Assembly: GCA_027943335.1 (NCBI GenBank) | Contig: BSBK01008409.1 | Location: 496,001 to 560,000 of the forward strand | Direction of reading: 5' to 3' | Source: Chamaecyparis obtusa | Taxonomy: Eukaryota > Streptophyta > Pinopsida > Cupressales > Cupressaceae | Length of the DNA stretch: 64,000 nt | Shown here: one piece after another, positions 45,543-56,204 of the stretch | Numbering within the stretch: position 1 is the first letter of the stretch | Layout of the letters: each line of letters opens with the position of its first letter | Position numbers and translations under genes: made by a program | The notes under the pieces: generated by a model | What the model was told of the DNA's origin: nothing | Databases searched by the model: none | Seen by the model: the letters and a program-made list of their open reading frames with translations, nothing else

Positions 45543-46457
45543 TGTATACACCCAAAAATGGTCATCTAGACTATTAGCCCCTTTTGCTAAATCAGCAATT
45601 GCTTATTCTTGATCAAATCTTAGCTCTATCATTTATTGGATTATTTTTTACGGGCTAACCATTTTATCTTAAGTCTTTATTTGATTAAAAAGAATATTCC
45701 TTCCTCTTTTAATAAATAAAAATCTTCCACTTTTTTTTTTATCTTAAGTTGCACAAATAAAACATTATTTTTATTTTATAAAAAATGGAAAAACACTTTT
45801 TGTCTCATATGGACACAAAAGTCAACTACTATTTTTTCATTGGAGGATATTTGTGCACATGGATTGCTCCTCTTCCAAGCTCTACCCTTGATTAAATCTT
45901 TTGCCTCTTAATCTCCATGGTCCATTCCTTTTCATTTCCTTTAAAAGGAGAGCTCTCTTTTTCATTCTAGATCTTCAACTTTTTATGCTAACTTTATGTT
46001 GCAGGATTTCTAAGTCACTTTGGAGCTTTTTGAAGATTTGGAGCATTCTTAGCATCTACATCTCATTCTTGCATTCTTAGCTTAGCTTCATATTTATGCT
46101 TTCTTAGATTAGCTTCATTTCTATGCTCTAGATTAACTCACATAGATTAATTAGCTTGGGTTGTAACATTTGCATATTTTTTTTCATAGCTTAGCTTGCA
46201 TTCTCATTTCTAGTTAGCATTGCATTGCATTTTCATTCTTGATTCTTGAGGATATTGACATTTTTGCCCTTGTCTTCATTGAATCTCCCATTGCATGGTT
46301 TACTAGCAAGGTTATAGGCTAAATAGCTCTAGCTGAGAACATTCTTAAAACCCTTGCATTCCATGCCTAGGGAGCTATGGATCGATTTTTGAGACCTCAT
46401 TCTTGAGTGTTCTTGAATGTAATGATTCATAGAAGTGTGACACATTTATAGCACACA
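45543..46457 (+). repeat. Gypsy 5' LTR
   Basis: 915 bp, TGTATACACC at the start and GCACACA at the end. Mismatch with the 3' LTR is about one in ten over the first 200 bp. The exact 3' boundary is uncertain by a few bases. Confidence 0.85.
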
Positions 46458-46461
46458 TTTT

Positions 46462-46479
46462 TGGCGCCCACCGTGGGGC
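46462..46479 (+). other. Gypsy primer-binding site
   Basis: TGGCGCCCACCGTGGGGC follows the LTR by about four bases. TGGCGCC-type sites are usual in plant Tat/Athila-type Gypsy elements; I cannot name the tRNA with certainty. Confidence 0.7.
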
Positions 46480-46572
46480 AGAGTAGATAGGCTTTGCCCT
46501 TTAGTTTTTTGCATTTTCATTTTTTTTCGGATTATTTTTCAGAAATTTTGCAGGTTCTGGTTCTCTGTCTCA

Positions 46573-46800
46573 AAGTATCGCGCGATACTTCTCAGGTATA
46601 TCGTGCGATATACCTTACTATACGTGTGCGACACTTCGCGCCAGAGAAGAATCGCACGACAGTATTGAGGTATATCGCCTGGTGTCGTGCGAAGTATCGT
46701 TCGTCTATTGTGCAGTATATCGCCCGGACCGAGGTATATCGCCCGACTACAGGAAACTGTGTCGCGCGATACTGGTGAAGTCTGAGGTATATCGCCTGAA
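46573..46800. repeat. CpG-rich TATCGC motif cluster 1 in the Gypsy leader
   Basis: TATCG occurs seven times and its reverse complement CGATA three times in about 230 bp, often as AGGTATATCGCCTGG or GAAGTATCG. The surroundings are AT-rich and CpG-poor. A related cluster lies at 48405-48600. Confidence 0.85.
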
Positions 46801-46842
46801 TCTGACAGAGAGCTATTTTTGGGCTATTTTATCTATCTTGCA

Positions 46843-46965
46843 AGTTTCAGGTTCTCTGCTATCTTTTTGAAATTTTTAAAAATTTTCAGCGTTTGCAAGT
46901 TTCAGGTTCTCTGCTACTTTTTGAAATTTTTTGAAATTTTCAGCGTTTTCAAATCCGTGTCACTC
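46843..46965 (+). repeat. Tandem ~60-bp duplication in the Gypsy leader
   Basis: The phrase GCAAGTTTCAGGTTCTCTGC, a TTTTTGAAATTTTT run and TTTTCAGCGTTT occur twice in succession with small differences. Confidence 0.75.
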
Positions 46966-47384
46966 TGGAAAACGGGTGCCCATTTTTTTTGAAATTTTGC
47001 AAATGGTATCAAAAGTTTAAGTGTGATATATCGTTGGAAAGGTCTTTCTGAGCCTAATCCAACCATGATGGTTTCATTTTCAGATTTTATCATTTGATCA
47101 GTTATTTTTGCAGATTATCTGATTTTTCATGTACTAATCATTGTTAGATTTTTGATTTTGATTCTCCTAACTCTTGTTGGTCTAACAAGTTGTAGTTGTA
47201 GGTGCTTCTTGCTTGAAATTTGCTAAAATCGCATGTCAAAGAGGGCTACTAATGATTTTTGCAGGGCTGTCCTAAGCATAAAAACCAAATCAAGTGCTTG
47301 TTTAATTGCTTTCTTTATTAAGTGCGGCATATACTAGTTGTTTCCTTTCATAGGCACTTAATACCTTGTTGTAGAAATTTTGAG

Positions 47385-47550
47385 GTGGTAGGAGAGTATG
47401 CTCTTCACCCTTGTGGTGAAACATAAATCTTGACCCATCTTGGGATTTTGAAAGCAAAGGGGTAATTGAATCTTTGCTTGGTGTGTTTGGGAGAGATTCT
47501 TGAGATAGGGGAGTATGCTCTTCACCCTTGTGGTGAACCAAAAACTTTGA
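47385..47550 (+). repeat. Direct repeat pair in the Gypsy leader
   Basis: GAGTATGCTCTTCACCCTTG followed by TGGTGAA occurs near 47393 and again near 47510, about 115 bp apart. Confidence 0.7.
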
Positions 47551-48404
47551 ACCTCAAGAGTTAATCCACTTTTTGTTTAGTATAAGGATCCTTTAGCGGG
47601 CCTGCTCTTGAGCAATCAAGAGGAACGACCCAAGTGGGGACAACCTTGTCATCATTTTCCTTGGTGGCGAGTGATTCCAACTCACTATAATCTCAAGGCT
47701 ATCGAGGACACAAAACTTTGGTAGACATAACACTTGTCTTTGCTTGATGTTAGTAGCTCATGAGATTGTGACCATGGGGAAAGCATTGAGCAAGAATGCT
47801 TAAGGTACTCTTGAGGCCGCGACGTCCTAGTCCTTTATGAGGAGCAAGAGGGGTGTTATGAACGGAAATCCTTACTACGAACCATTGGTTAGAAGCCACC
47901 CTATTTTAGCCGCTTAGCTTTTTGGTGCAAGGATTGATCCAAGTGGACTTACCCGGATCACCCCAAGACACTCACCATATGTGTTCCTTTGGTTGTGTTT
48001 TTTGACACTTCCATGACAACGCCAATATCTCTTGTGGGCAACCACTTGGTGTGAGGCAAGGGAGCATCAAATTGTGGGCCACGTTGCTAAGTAATGAGCT
48101 TTGTCCTTCTAGGTAGTAATTGCTTGAATTGTCTTCGATTGTGCTATACCAGTGTAAACGTCCTCAACATTCAAACAAACGGTAGCATTCATAAGGTTTT
48201 CTATTTTGATATCACAAGTGTTTGTCTTGGCAAGGTTGCTTTTGCCCTTGTTCCAAGTGTTTTATGACATGTTTGATCACCTATTGTTTGCAAACTTGTC
48301 TTTTATTTGCTGTTACTGCTTGTCAAACTGAAAAATTGCACTATCCAACCTTTGAACTTGATCAAAACGCTTCAAAACTGAGATTTTTATGTTCACTAGT
48401 CAAA

Positions 48405-48600
48405 GAATCGCCCAAATCTACAACAGTATCGCACGCCTTGTTGAGAAATATCACGCGATAGTTCACATCTATTGTTTATCGCTTTCTTTGCTGAAGTCTA
48501 TCGCTCTGGTATGTTAAGGTCTATCGCCTGGTGTAAGGCGAAGTATCGCTCTGTCTTCGGAGTATCGCCCTGTTTGCCTGAGAACTATCGCCTGGGTCAT
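48405..48600. repeat. CpG-rich TATCGC motif cluster 2 in the Gypsy leader
   Basis: TATCG occurs seven times and CGATA once in about 190 bp. The phrase AGGTCTATCGCCTGGTG, then GGCGAAGTATCG, closely parallels AGGTATATCGCCTGGTG, then TGCGAAGTATCG, in cluster 1, 1.8 kb upstream. Confidence 0.85.
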
Positions 48601-48995
48601 TTCTACTGTCCTGTCATTGTTGCAATTTGGAGTTGCTAAACTTGCACTTTAACTTGTCGTAGAATGTCTTTTTCTGTTCTTACCTGAAACTGGTTTGTTA
48701 CCTACATGCTTAGAGTTATTCTAGACTGAAACAAATGAGCTAAAACTATTGGATTTGAGTTTAACGAATGCTACTCTTGATCACTTGTTGCATCACGGTT
48801 ATCTCTCTAGCTACTTGCTTATTGAGCTTCTTGCTCGCTCCTCGGCTTTAGTCAATTGATTGTTGTAAGTGCTTGAGCACTTTTGACAAGCCATCTCTCT
48901 ATTGTTCTACTTTGACAAGTGATCCTTATTAGCTTTGCTTATCTCATATCTGAGAAACTTTGTCTCATTCTATTAGTCAACCAACATCTCTTTTC

Positions 48996-51900
48996 ATGCT
49001 GGTTACAACTCGGTCTCAATTTGAGCAGGAGAGTCATCCTCCATTCAATTATACACAGTTACCTTCTCCCACTAGACACTCACGAGCCCCCATTAGCAAC
49101 AACAGTTTTAGTTCTAACCAATCTGAGGATTCTAAGGCTACCCCATGGTACAAAGGAGGTTTCCTCTTTTTTGCATTGAAGACTCCCAAAAACACAGACA
49201 GTGTCTCACTCACTTTGACTGAACAAGAAAAATTTCAACTCTTGCAAGAACACTTTGAGCATAAGGATAACCAAGCCCGCTTAGACAAAGAACACAATCA
49301 ACAAAGGATGGATGCTGCTAGACGTATGACTTATAGAGGAATGTCTTATGAGCAACCCGAGACTAGTAACTATGAGCATAGACCTCTTTTTAATGGCAAC
49401 AATGGCAACAACACGCCACCAAGATCTCCTCCAAGAACCACTTTTGGTATGCCTTCTTCACCTCCTAGACCTCCTCCCTCTCAACATGAGGCAGAGGCTG
49501 ATGATGAGATTTTTAGTGAGGACCTTATGAGATTTGAACAAGATGTGGTCTCCCAACGCATGATGCATAAGCTTTTAGAGCGTAATGGTGATCAATATTT
49601 TCAATATATGACTTCTAGAGGATACAAGCTTCCTCCCAGCTATGATGTCAGACAAATTGTCCAACAAAGAGTACCAACTGAATTGGAAGTCCTTCAGAAA
49701 GAACTGCGTCGGACAAATCAACGCCTTACCCAAATGGCATTAGAAAGAGAGCCTCCAAAGGTCTCTTTTGTAGAATCAATTTGTGCTCTTCCTTTTGATA
49801 AAAGTCTATACATGGCCCCGTTTCCTAGGGATATTGAGGTTCCCAAATATGACAAGTATGATGGAAATGGTGACCCCCATGACCATGTGCGTCACTTTTA
49901 CGCTCTTAGCATGGACTTTCTTCATGAAGACACATTTCTTCTACAACTGTTCCCTCGAAGCTTAAGAGGCCAAGCTTTAGAATGGTTTGCGAAATTGACA
50001 CCACCTCTTAAGACTTTTGATGAGTTGGCTCAACGATTTACCCAGCATTATTCTTACAACATCCAACAACCTGTCACCATGATAGATCTCGGTAATCTAA
50101 GACAACATCAAGGTGAGCCATTTTCAACTTACTTACAACGTTGGAGGTCATTGTATTCTAGATATCCTCGTTCGCTACCTGAAAGAGAAAAGATTGACAT
50201 TTTCGTCAACACTCTTGTGCCTGAGCTATATTATGATTTAAGGAAACAACTATTCTCTTCTTTCAACGACATGGTTGAAAGTGCATATCGAATTGAGGAT
50301 GTAGCTATAAGAAAAGGGGATATTGTTATTAATAAAGATGTTAAAGGCAATGGCAAAGACAAGAACAAACCTTGGAATAAAAACAAGTATGTTGTTAATG
50401 ATGGGGTTGTTGATGTTCCTAAAGTTAAAGAGCCCGCTTTCAATCTCTCCAACACTATCTATGCAGCAAAACAACAAGAAGCTGACAATGCTCACAATGC
50501 TCCTAAACCTCAATATGCAGATAAGCCTAAGAAGTCATTTCGAAAGCGAGTCTATACCAAGTTGGCAGAACCTTACGATGTAATCCTTAAGACTTTGGTT
50601 GACAATGGATATCTTACGCTTCCTGATAAACCTGGTAACTGGGATCCAATAAATAAGCCGGATTGGTGGAGAGAGGATCATTACTGCCATTATCACAGAA
50701 ACAAGGGACATCCGACAGATAATTGTTTTAGGCTTAAGGATGATATTCAAGACCTCATTGATAACAACACAATCTCCACTGATGGCTTAACTAAAAATTC
50801 TGGTCACACAGCTTTCAAAGATCCTCTACCTAAGCATGATAAGGGGGAAACCTCTCAAACACATAAGAAGAATCATAATGCAAAGATCAATTACAAGTAT
50901 CCTTCTAATACGCTTGTGATTAACATGGTAGAGCCCGTTGAGAGTGTTCTAATGATGAGGTCTCAAGATGATAATAAAGCCAATTATGGTAAGCCAAAGT
51001 TGGTCTTGCAAACACGTGATAGTTCATCTTCCCGAAGTGGGATATTGAATGCTGTTACTAGGGGGCAAGCCAAGGTTGTCCTTAAAACTGCGCAAGATCC
51101 CAAACAAGCTTTGCCTTCCAAACATGCGGCTCCTTCAGCCACCCCTAGCTATGATCTTGTCCAACATTTGCAAAAGACACTAGCTCAGATATCTATCCTT
51201 GAGTTGCTTCGGTTATCCCCTTCGCATAGAGAGATTCTTGATGAGGCTCTACGTACAACACGTGTTCCCAATGACATTGATCTAGATCAATTTCAGGCTA
51301 TGGTCAACCACATTTCATCTCCACTATCTCTTTCCTTTTCTGCAGAAGATGACATATCTATTGCTCACCCTCATAATCTAGCTTTACACATTGAAGTTCT
51401 AGTCTACAATACTCGAGTCCGCCGAGTCCTGATAGACAATGGTGCAGGGTTAAATATTGTTTCTTTCAATGTCATACAACAATTGGGTTTGTCAGAATTC
51501 GTTGTGGATTCTAAAAAGAAGATTACTATAAAAGCTTACGATGAAGTGGAAAGATCTTCCAAAGGTCTTGTCACGCTGCGTGTCCGAGTGGGCCCTGTCA
51601 CGAAAGATATTAGCTTCCAAGTATTGGACATCCCACTCGCATATAACATTCTTTTGGGTCGTCCTTGGATCCATGACATGCAGGCTGTTCCTTCCACTTA
51701 TCATCAGTGCGTCAAATTTCCATACAATGGCACTGAAGTTGTGATTCTTGGAGACCATACTATTGCTATCAATGCTCTTGCTGCTACTGAAAAATTTGTT
51801 CCTCACAATGAACCTTCTATTGATCCTAGTATGTCTCTAGTTGCTGCTGAGAAATCACTTAAGATGATGAGCCTTGGTATGGGTGAATATACGCTGGATT

Positions 51901-52709
51901 CCTTTGCTTCTTTACCTGTTTCTCCTAGTTCATATGGGAAACCTTCTGATAACATGAAGCCTTCCACTTCTGCTATGGTGATCTTTGATACTTTTGTTCC
52001 TTCATCCGTTCCTTTAGAAGCAGACAGAGAAGAACAAGCTATTCAAGAGTGGATCTATAGAGAGGATTCTAGAAATACTCCCATACTCAGTAATTTAGAC
52101 ACAGATACAGATGAGTCACCACTACATACTATGGCTCACATGGGAGATGATCTTCCTTCTACTTCACTTCTTTGGGGAGAAGAATGTATATCTACTGATG
52201 ATATAGCTGAGGCCTCTATGTCTAGAACCTATGTGCCTAAAGAATCATTGAACTATGATAAACAACGTCGCAACATTGCACGATTGCTACAAAGAGGTGA
52301 TCTCTCACATAATGACATGAGTATCTCTACTTCTCGGCATCTTAAGCCTCTTCCAGAAGATCCTCCCATGATAGATATGGATGTTGATGTGGTTCATACC
52401 TCTCGTAACCCACCTGACGTAGTTGATGAGTCTCGTGTCGGGTCTGATGAGTTTGTTCCACGTATTTCTTTAGTGGATCACGCTGGTCCTTCTATGACAA
52501 GTCTAGATCTTAACGCTTTTGGAGCTTACCCTATAGGCTTGACCTCTCTTGTCACCAGAGATGATATCCTTCACTTAAATACTATTGGACCAGTCACTTC
52601 ATTTCATCTCACATCAACACCTGTTACTTCTTCCACCAGCGAACTAGCAACAAAAAAGATTGAATCAACAATCAAGTATCACAGTCATCACGTCAAAAGA
52701 AAAGAGTAA
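48996..52709 (+). CDS. Gypsy gag-protease protein, 1237 aa
   Basis: I start at ATG 48996 (MLVTTRSQFEQE); 12 upstream codons are open but begin with TTG. A retrotransposon gag domain spans about residues 297-350 (FLLQLFPRSLRGQALEWFA, FDELAQRFTQHY). A zinc-finger-like C-x2-H-x4-H-x4-C (CHYHRNKGHPTDNC) is at 564-577. The aspartic protease has LIDNGAG with the catalytic Asp at 814. The C-terminal 400 residues are acidic and unrecognised. Gag would form the particle and bind RNA; the protease would process it. The frame ends at a single TAA (52707-52709), and the same frame stays open afterwards for 213 codons, so the stop may be a point mutation. No reverse transcriptase follows. Confidence 0.88.
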   Translation: MLVTTRSQFEQESHPPFNYTQLPSPTRHSRAPISNNSFSSNQSEDSKATPWYKGGFLFFALKTPKNTDSVSLTLTEQEKFQLLQEHFEHKDNQARLDKEHNQQRMDAARRMTYRGMSYEQPETSNYEHRPLFNGNNGNNTPPRSPPRTTFGMPSSPPRPPPSQHEAEADDEIFSEDLMRFEQDVVSQRMMHKLLERNGDQYFQYMTSRGYKLPPSYDVRQIVQQRVPTELEVLQKELRRTNQRLTQMALEREPPKVSFVESICALPFDKSLYMAPFPRDIEVPKYDKYDGNGDPHDHVRHFYALSMDFLHEDTFLLQLFPRSLRGQALEWFAKLTPPLKTFDELAQRFTQHYSYNIQQPVTMIDLGNLRQHQGEPFSTYLQRWRSLYSRYPRSLPEREKIDIFVNTLVPELYYDLRKQLFSSFNDMVESAYRIEDVAIRKGDIVINKDVKGNGKDKNKPWNKNKYVVNDGVVDVPKVKEPAFNLSNTIYAAKQQEADNAHNAPKPQYADKPKKSFRKRVYTKLAEPYDVILKTLVDNGYLTLPDKPGNWDPINKPDWWREDHYCHYHRNKGHPTDNCFRLKDDIQDLIDNNTISTDGLTKNSGHTAFKDPLPKHDKGETSQTHKKNHNAKINYKYPSNTLVINMVEPVESVLMMRSQDDNKANYGKPKLVLQTRDSSSSRSGILNAVTRGQAKVVLKTAQDPKQALPSKHAAPSATPSYDLVQHLQKTLAQISILELLRLSPSHREILDEALRTTRVPNDIDLDQFQAMVNHISSPLSLSFSAEDDISIAHPHNLALHIEVLVYNTRVRRVLIDNGAGLNIVSFNVIQQLGLSEFVVDSKKKITIKAYDEVERSSKGLVTLRVRVGPVTKDISFQVLDIPLAYNILLGRPWIHDMQAVPSTYHQCVKFPYNGTEVVILGDHTIAINALAATEKFVPHNEPSIDPSMSLVAAEKSLKMMSLGMGEYTLDSFASLPVSPSSYGKPSDNMKPSTSAMVIFDTFVPSSVPLEADREEQAIQEWIYREDSRNTPILSNLDTDTDESPLHTMAHMGDDLPSTSLLWGEECISTDDIAEASMSRTYVPKESLNYDKQRRNIARLLQRGDLSHNDMSISTSRHLKPLPEDPPMIDMDVDVVHTSRNPPDVVDESRVGSDEFVPRISLVDHAGPSMTSLDLNAFGAYPIGLTSLVTRDDILHLNTIGPVTSFHLTSTPVTSSTSELATKKIESTIKYHSHHVKRKE

Positions 52710-52712
52710 TGG

Positions 52713-53351
52713 TTGGATGGCAAAAACCACATTGTGGCGGTATCCGCACCTAAGAAAAGTAAAAATAAAAATCTGCTCAAAAATAATGATTCTCAAATAA
52801 AAGATGACAAGCTGATTTTCTACAAAAAAATGGTGCACTACTTCAAGCATGATCTCATATCTGTTATACTTCAGCCCATTCCTAGAGCTAAGAACAAAGT
52901 TGCTAATGCCTTGGTCACTTTGACATCCATTTTACAAATGAAAAAACATAAATTTCACTTCAAGTTCCTGGTGGACGAATTACGCTATCCTGCTCACAAA
53001 TCTTACAATCCTGCCATCTTTTCATGTCTTCCACCTCATATTCTTCCTGACAATCCACCACACCATTCTTTCCGCCATCCCTTACACTTTTCCTTTGTCT
53101 CTGGTGACTTGTATAGGAAGGGTCTAGACGGAACTCTCCTTAAGTGTCTAGAAATAGAGGAGTCAGAAAAAGAGCTAGCTGAAATCCACGATGGCATATG
53201 TGGATCACATTTTAACGATCCTTCGCTAGCTCAGACATTGCTTAGGGCTGGTTATTATTGGTCAAACTGGTTGAGAGCTCCTATCGTCACAGTTGCAGCA
53301 TTTGGGCTTGGGGCCTATCAGTTCTCTACATCAGAGGAAGCAGATTCTTGA
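52713..53351 (+). pseudogene. Gypsy RNase H tail and integrase zinc-finger remnant
   Basis: Same frame as the gag-protease gene, separated from it by one TAA and one codon. It begins without an ATG. NNDSQIKDDKLIFYKKMVHYF and IPRAKNKVANALVTLTS match the last part of Gypsy RNase H. EIHDGICGSHFNDPSLAQ, then RAGYYW, is the H2C2 zinc finger that precedes the integrase core. After RAGYYW the frame turns unrelated and stops, so the integrase core is gone. An internal deletion has joined protease-distal sequence to the RNase H end. Confidence 0.8.
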
Positions 53352-55270
53352 TGCCCGTTTCTGTCTGGGGCATTCTTTGTACATACTTTATGATCCTGAA
53401 AAAACTCCAAAAAAATTCATAGATGATGTTGAAAAAATCCAAAAAAATCAAAAAATTCAAAAAACAAATTTTTTTTTTTGAAAAAGTGTCTTGGTGAAAA
53501 CTTGGAAACAGGCGCCTTGGTAGCAAAAATATAAAAAAATTATAAAAAGTTCTGAAAAAATTGCAATAAATCTATCAAGTGGTGAAAACCTGGAAACAGG
53601 CGCTGCTTGAGACCCTCTGCACCTATGTTTATCAGTCTTGCATGGCGCTCATTCGCTCCACTTCTCACTTTGCCTCTCCTAGCCTGGAATTGATTCTTGT
53701 CTTAGTCTAGGGGGCATACGTTGTTTTCAGCTTATCTTGGGTCTCTTTGTGCGTCTGGGTTTCTTAGGCACCCCAATTGTGTTTTTCAACACCACCCCAA
53801 CTGTGTTTTTCAACACCACCCCAACACTTCCCCTTGCGTCGAGTGTTTCTCAACACTTATCAGATATCCTACCTGTAGTCTAGATGATGCAATATTTCTC
53901 ATTAGCAGATGCGATACTCAAAGTTTGGCCCTATGACCTACACACACGCACTTAAACATTTGACTCGCTGAGACTTGCTTGGCTTTATTTTCTTTGTGTG
54001 ATGTTTATGATGATTTCTTTGCTGAGTGTTCTCCCCCTATGATCATTTTCGATGATGCATAGCTAGAAGATTGAGGGAATGAGAACATGTTTTATTGCTT
54101 TTTCTGCTTGTGGGTATATTTTGTTGGTCCTAACTGTCATGAGCATTTATGCTGGTCTTACTTGATACTAGGGATTGACAAGGTATTATCCTTGACTATT
54201 ATGCGAGTGCATGCTTCTAGCTATCCTGACTTTAATGTGTCCTGATACAAGCATAATCTCGCCATATCAAACTTAGGTGATTTCACTGCACTAGTCATCT
54301 TGACCTACATGTCTCTTATGCCTAGGTGGGATTCCCACATTTCTATCTGATATAGATCATATTCAGATCCACATAGTTATGCTAGTGTGTATTGTATGAT
54401 CTTGCGACGCTACCAATAACGCTCGATGATGATAATTAGATGTCTATTGGCTTTGTAACCTTGCAAGTAAACCACTTTTCATGTAGTTTGCATTCTTAAG
54501 TTCATGTTAGTTTAGTTTTGCATCTTGCACATGGAGAGAGCTCTCCTTTTCATCTTACGTGGACTGGTTAATTGACTGCGCTCACCTTTCGCTTCTTCTC
54601 GATCATATCTTTTCTTTCATATCACATCATTTTCCTTTCATTTCGGAATCGAAACTGAAATCCGAGTTCCCCTTGATTATTCCAAATCACCTTTTCCCCC
54701 TCTTTCGCGCAGTTGGCTGACCTTTTGAGGCTTGATCCTTCGATCTTCATTGGGGCATTCTTCACCTCTTCATCTCCATCTCTTTCAAACTTCTCGTCTT
54801 TCATTCACTTTCAAATCCCAAGTTCAAATTCTTCCCCTCCGTGGTGTTTTCGGGTTGAGGGACCGCTTGGTTCGTGCCCCGAGTCCCATGTGTGGGGCAT
54901 ACCTTCACTGCTTGATGGTTATTCTGTTATCTTGCATCTTCGATTATGATTTCTAGTGATTTGATCATGCTGCTCTTACTTATGCTTTCCCTCTACCTGG
55001 ATTTCACTTTCGATCCCAAGGGGGCAGACACATCATATCTTATTGGCTATCTCTTTCCTAAGTGTTCAGTACTGTCGCTACCAAGCTGATCATGCAGGAT
55101 TTTCTATCTCTCTGCACTTCATTCTTTGGAGTCAGATTGCTATTTGCTTGCCTTCTTGGCTATCTGCTTGCTTTCTTGACTGATTTGAGTTGCTTTGTGA
55201 TCTCAAATCGTTCTCATATTTCAACTTCATTCTTTGACTGCATGTGTTCCCAGATCGATCACACATTAGT
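53352..55270 (+). other. Gypsy 3' non-coding region
   Basis: About 1.9 kb before the polypurine tract. It contains the direct repeat GGTGAAAAC(T/C)TGGAAACAGG with CGC at about 53492 and 53581, and a 24-bp tandem repeat CACCCCAACTGTGTTTTTCA-type at about 53770-53830. Overlapping short frames near 54700-54950 and 55062-55319 show no known motif. Confidence 0.6.
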
Positions 55271-55284
55271 CAAAAAGGGGCAAA
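55271..55284 (+). other. Gypsy polypurine tract
   Basis: CAAAAAGGGGCAAA directly precedes the 3' LTR. Confidence 0.8.
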
Positions 55285-56199
55285 TGTATACACCTAAAAA
55301 TGGTCACCTAGACTATTAGCCCCTTTTGCTAAATCATAAATTGCTTGCTCTTGATCAAATCTTAGTTCTATCATTTATTCGATTATTTTCTATGGGCTAA
55401 CCATCTTATCCTAAGTCTTTATTTGATTAAAAGTAATATTCCCTCCCCTTTTAATAAATAAAAATCCCCCACTTTTTCTCTTATCCTAAGTTGCACAAAT
55501 AAAACATTATTCTTATTTTATAAAAAAAGGAAAAACACTTTTTGTCTCATATGGACACAAAAGTCAACTCTTATTTTCTCATTGGAGGATATTTGTGCAC
55601 ATGGATTGCTCATCTTTCAAGCTCCACCGTTGAGTAAATCTTTTGCCTCTTAATCTCCATGGTTTATTCCTTCTCATTTCCTTTAAAAGGAGAGCTCTCT
55701 TCTTCATTCTAGATCCCCAACTTTTTATGCTAACTTTATGCTGTAGGATTTCTAGGTCACTTTGGAGCTTTTGAGGATTTGAAGCATTCTTGCATTCTAC
55801 ATCTCATTCTTGCATTCTTAGCTTAGCTTCATATTTATGCTTTCTTAGATTAGCTTCATTTCTATGCTCTAGATTAGCTCACATAGATTAATTAGCTTGG
55901 GTTGTAACACTTGCATATTTCCTTTCATAGCTTAGCTTGCATTTCCATTTTTAGCATAGCATTGCATTGCATTTTCATTCTTGATTCTTGAAGATATTGG
56001 CATTCTTGCCCTTGTCTTCATTGAATTTCCCATTGCATGGTTTACTAGCAAGGTTATAAGATAAATAGCTTTAGCTGAGAGCATTCTTAAAAGCCCTTGC
56101 ACTCCATGCCTAGGGAGCTATGGATTGATTTGTGAGACCTCATTCTTGAGTTTCTTTGCATGTAATGATCCATAGAAGTACACTATTTTAGTGTGTACA
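55285..56199 (+). repeat. Gypsy 3' LTR
   Basis: 915 bp, start TGTATACACC and end GTGTGTACA, homologous to 45543-46457 along its length. Confidence 0.85.
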
Positions 56200-56204
56200 C
56201 AAGT
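56200..56204 (+). repeat. Gypsy target-site duplication, right (imperfect)
   Basis: CAAGT, 4/5 match to CAAAT at 45538-45542. Confidence 0.55.

Larger units (their letters stand above)
45543..56199 (+). mobile_element. Ty3/Gypsy element lacking RT and integrase core (TR-GAG-like)
   Basis: Two 915-bp LTRs with TG...CA ends bound an 8.8-kb internal region. It holds a primer-binding site, a 2.5-kb leader, a long gag-protease frame, a short RNase H tail/integrase zinc-finger remnant in the same frame, about 1.9 kb of 3' non-coding DNA and a polypurine tract. Reverse transcriptase and the integrase catalytic core are absent. Retention of gag and protease resembles the TR-GAG class of non-autonomous elements. 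The element lies inside the RNase H of an older Copia element. Confidence 0.88.
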
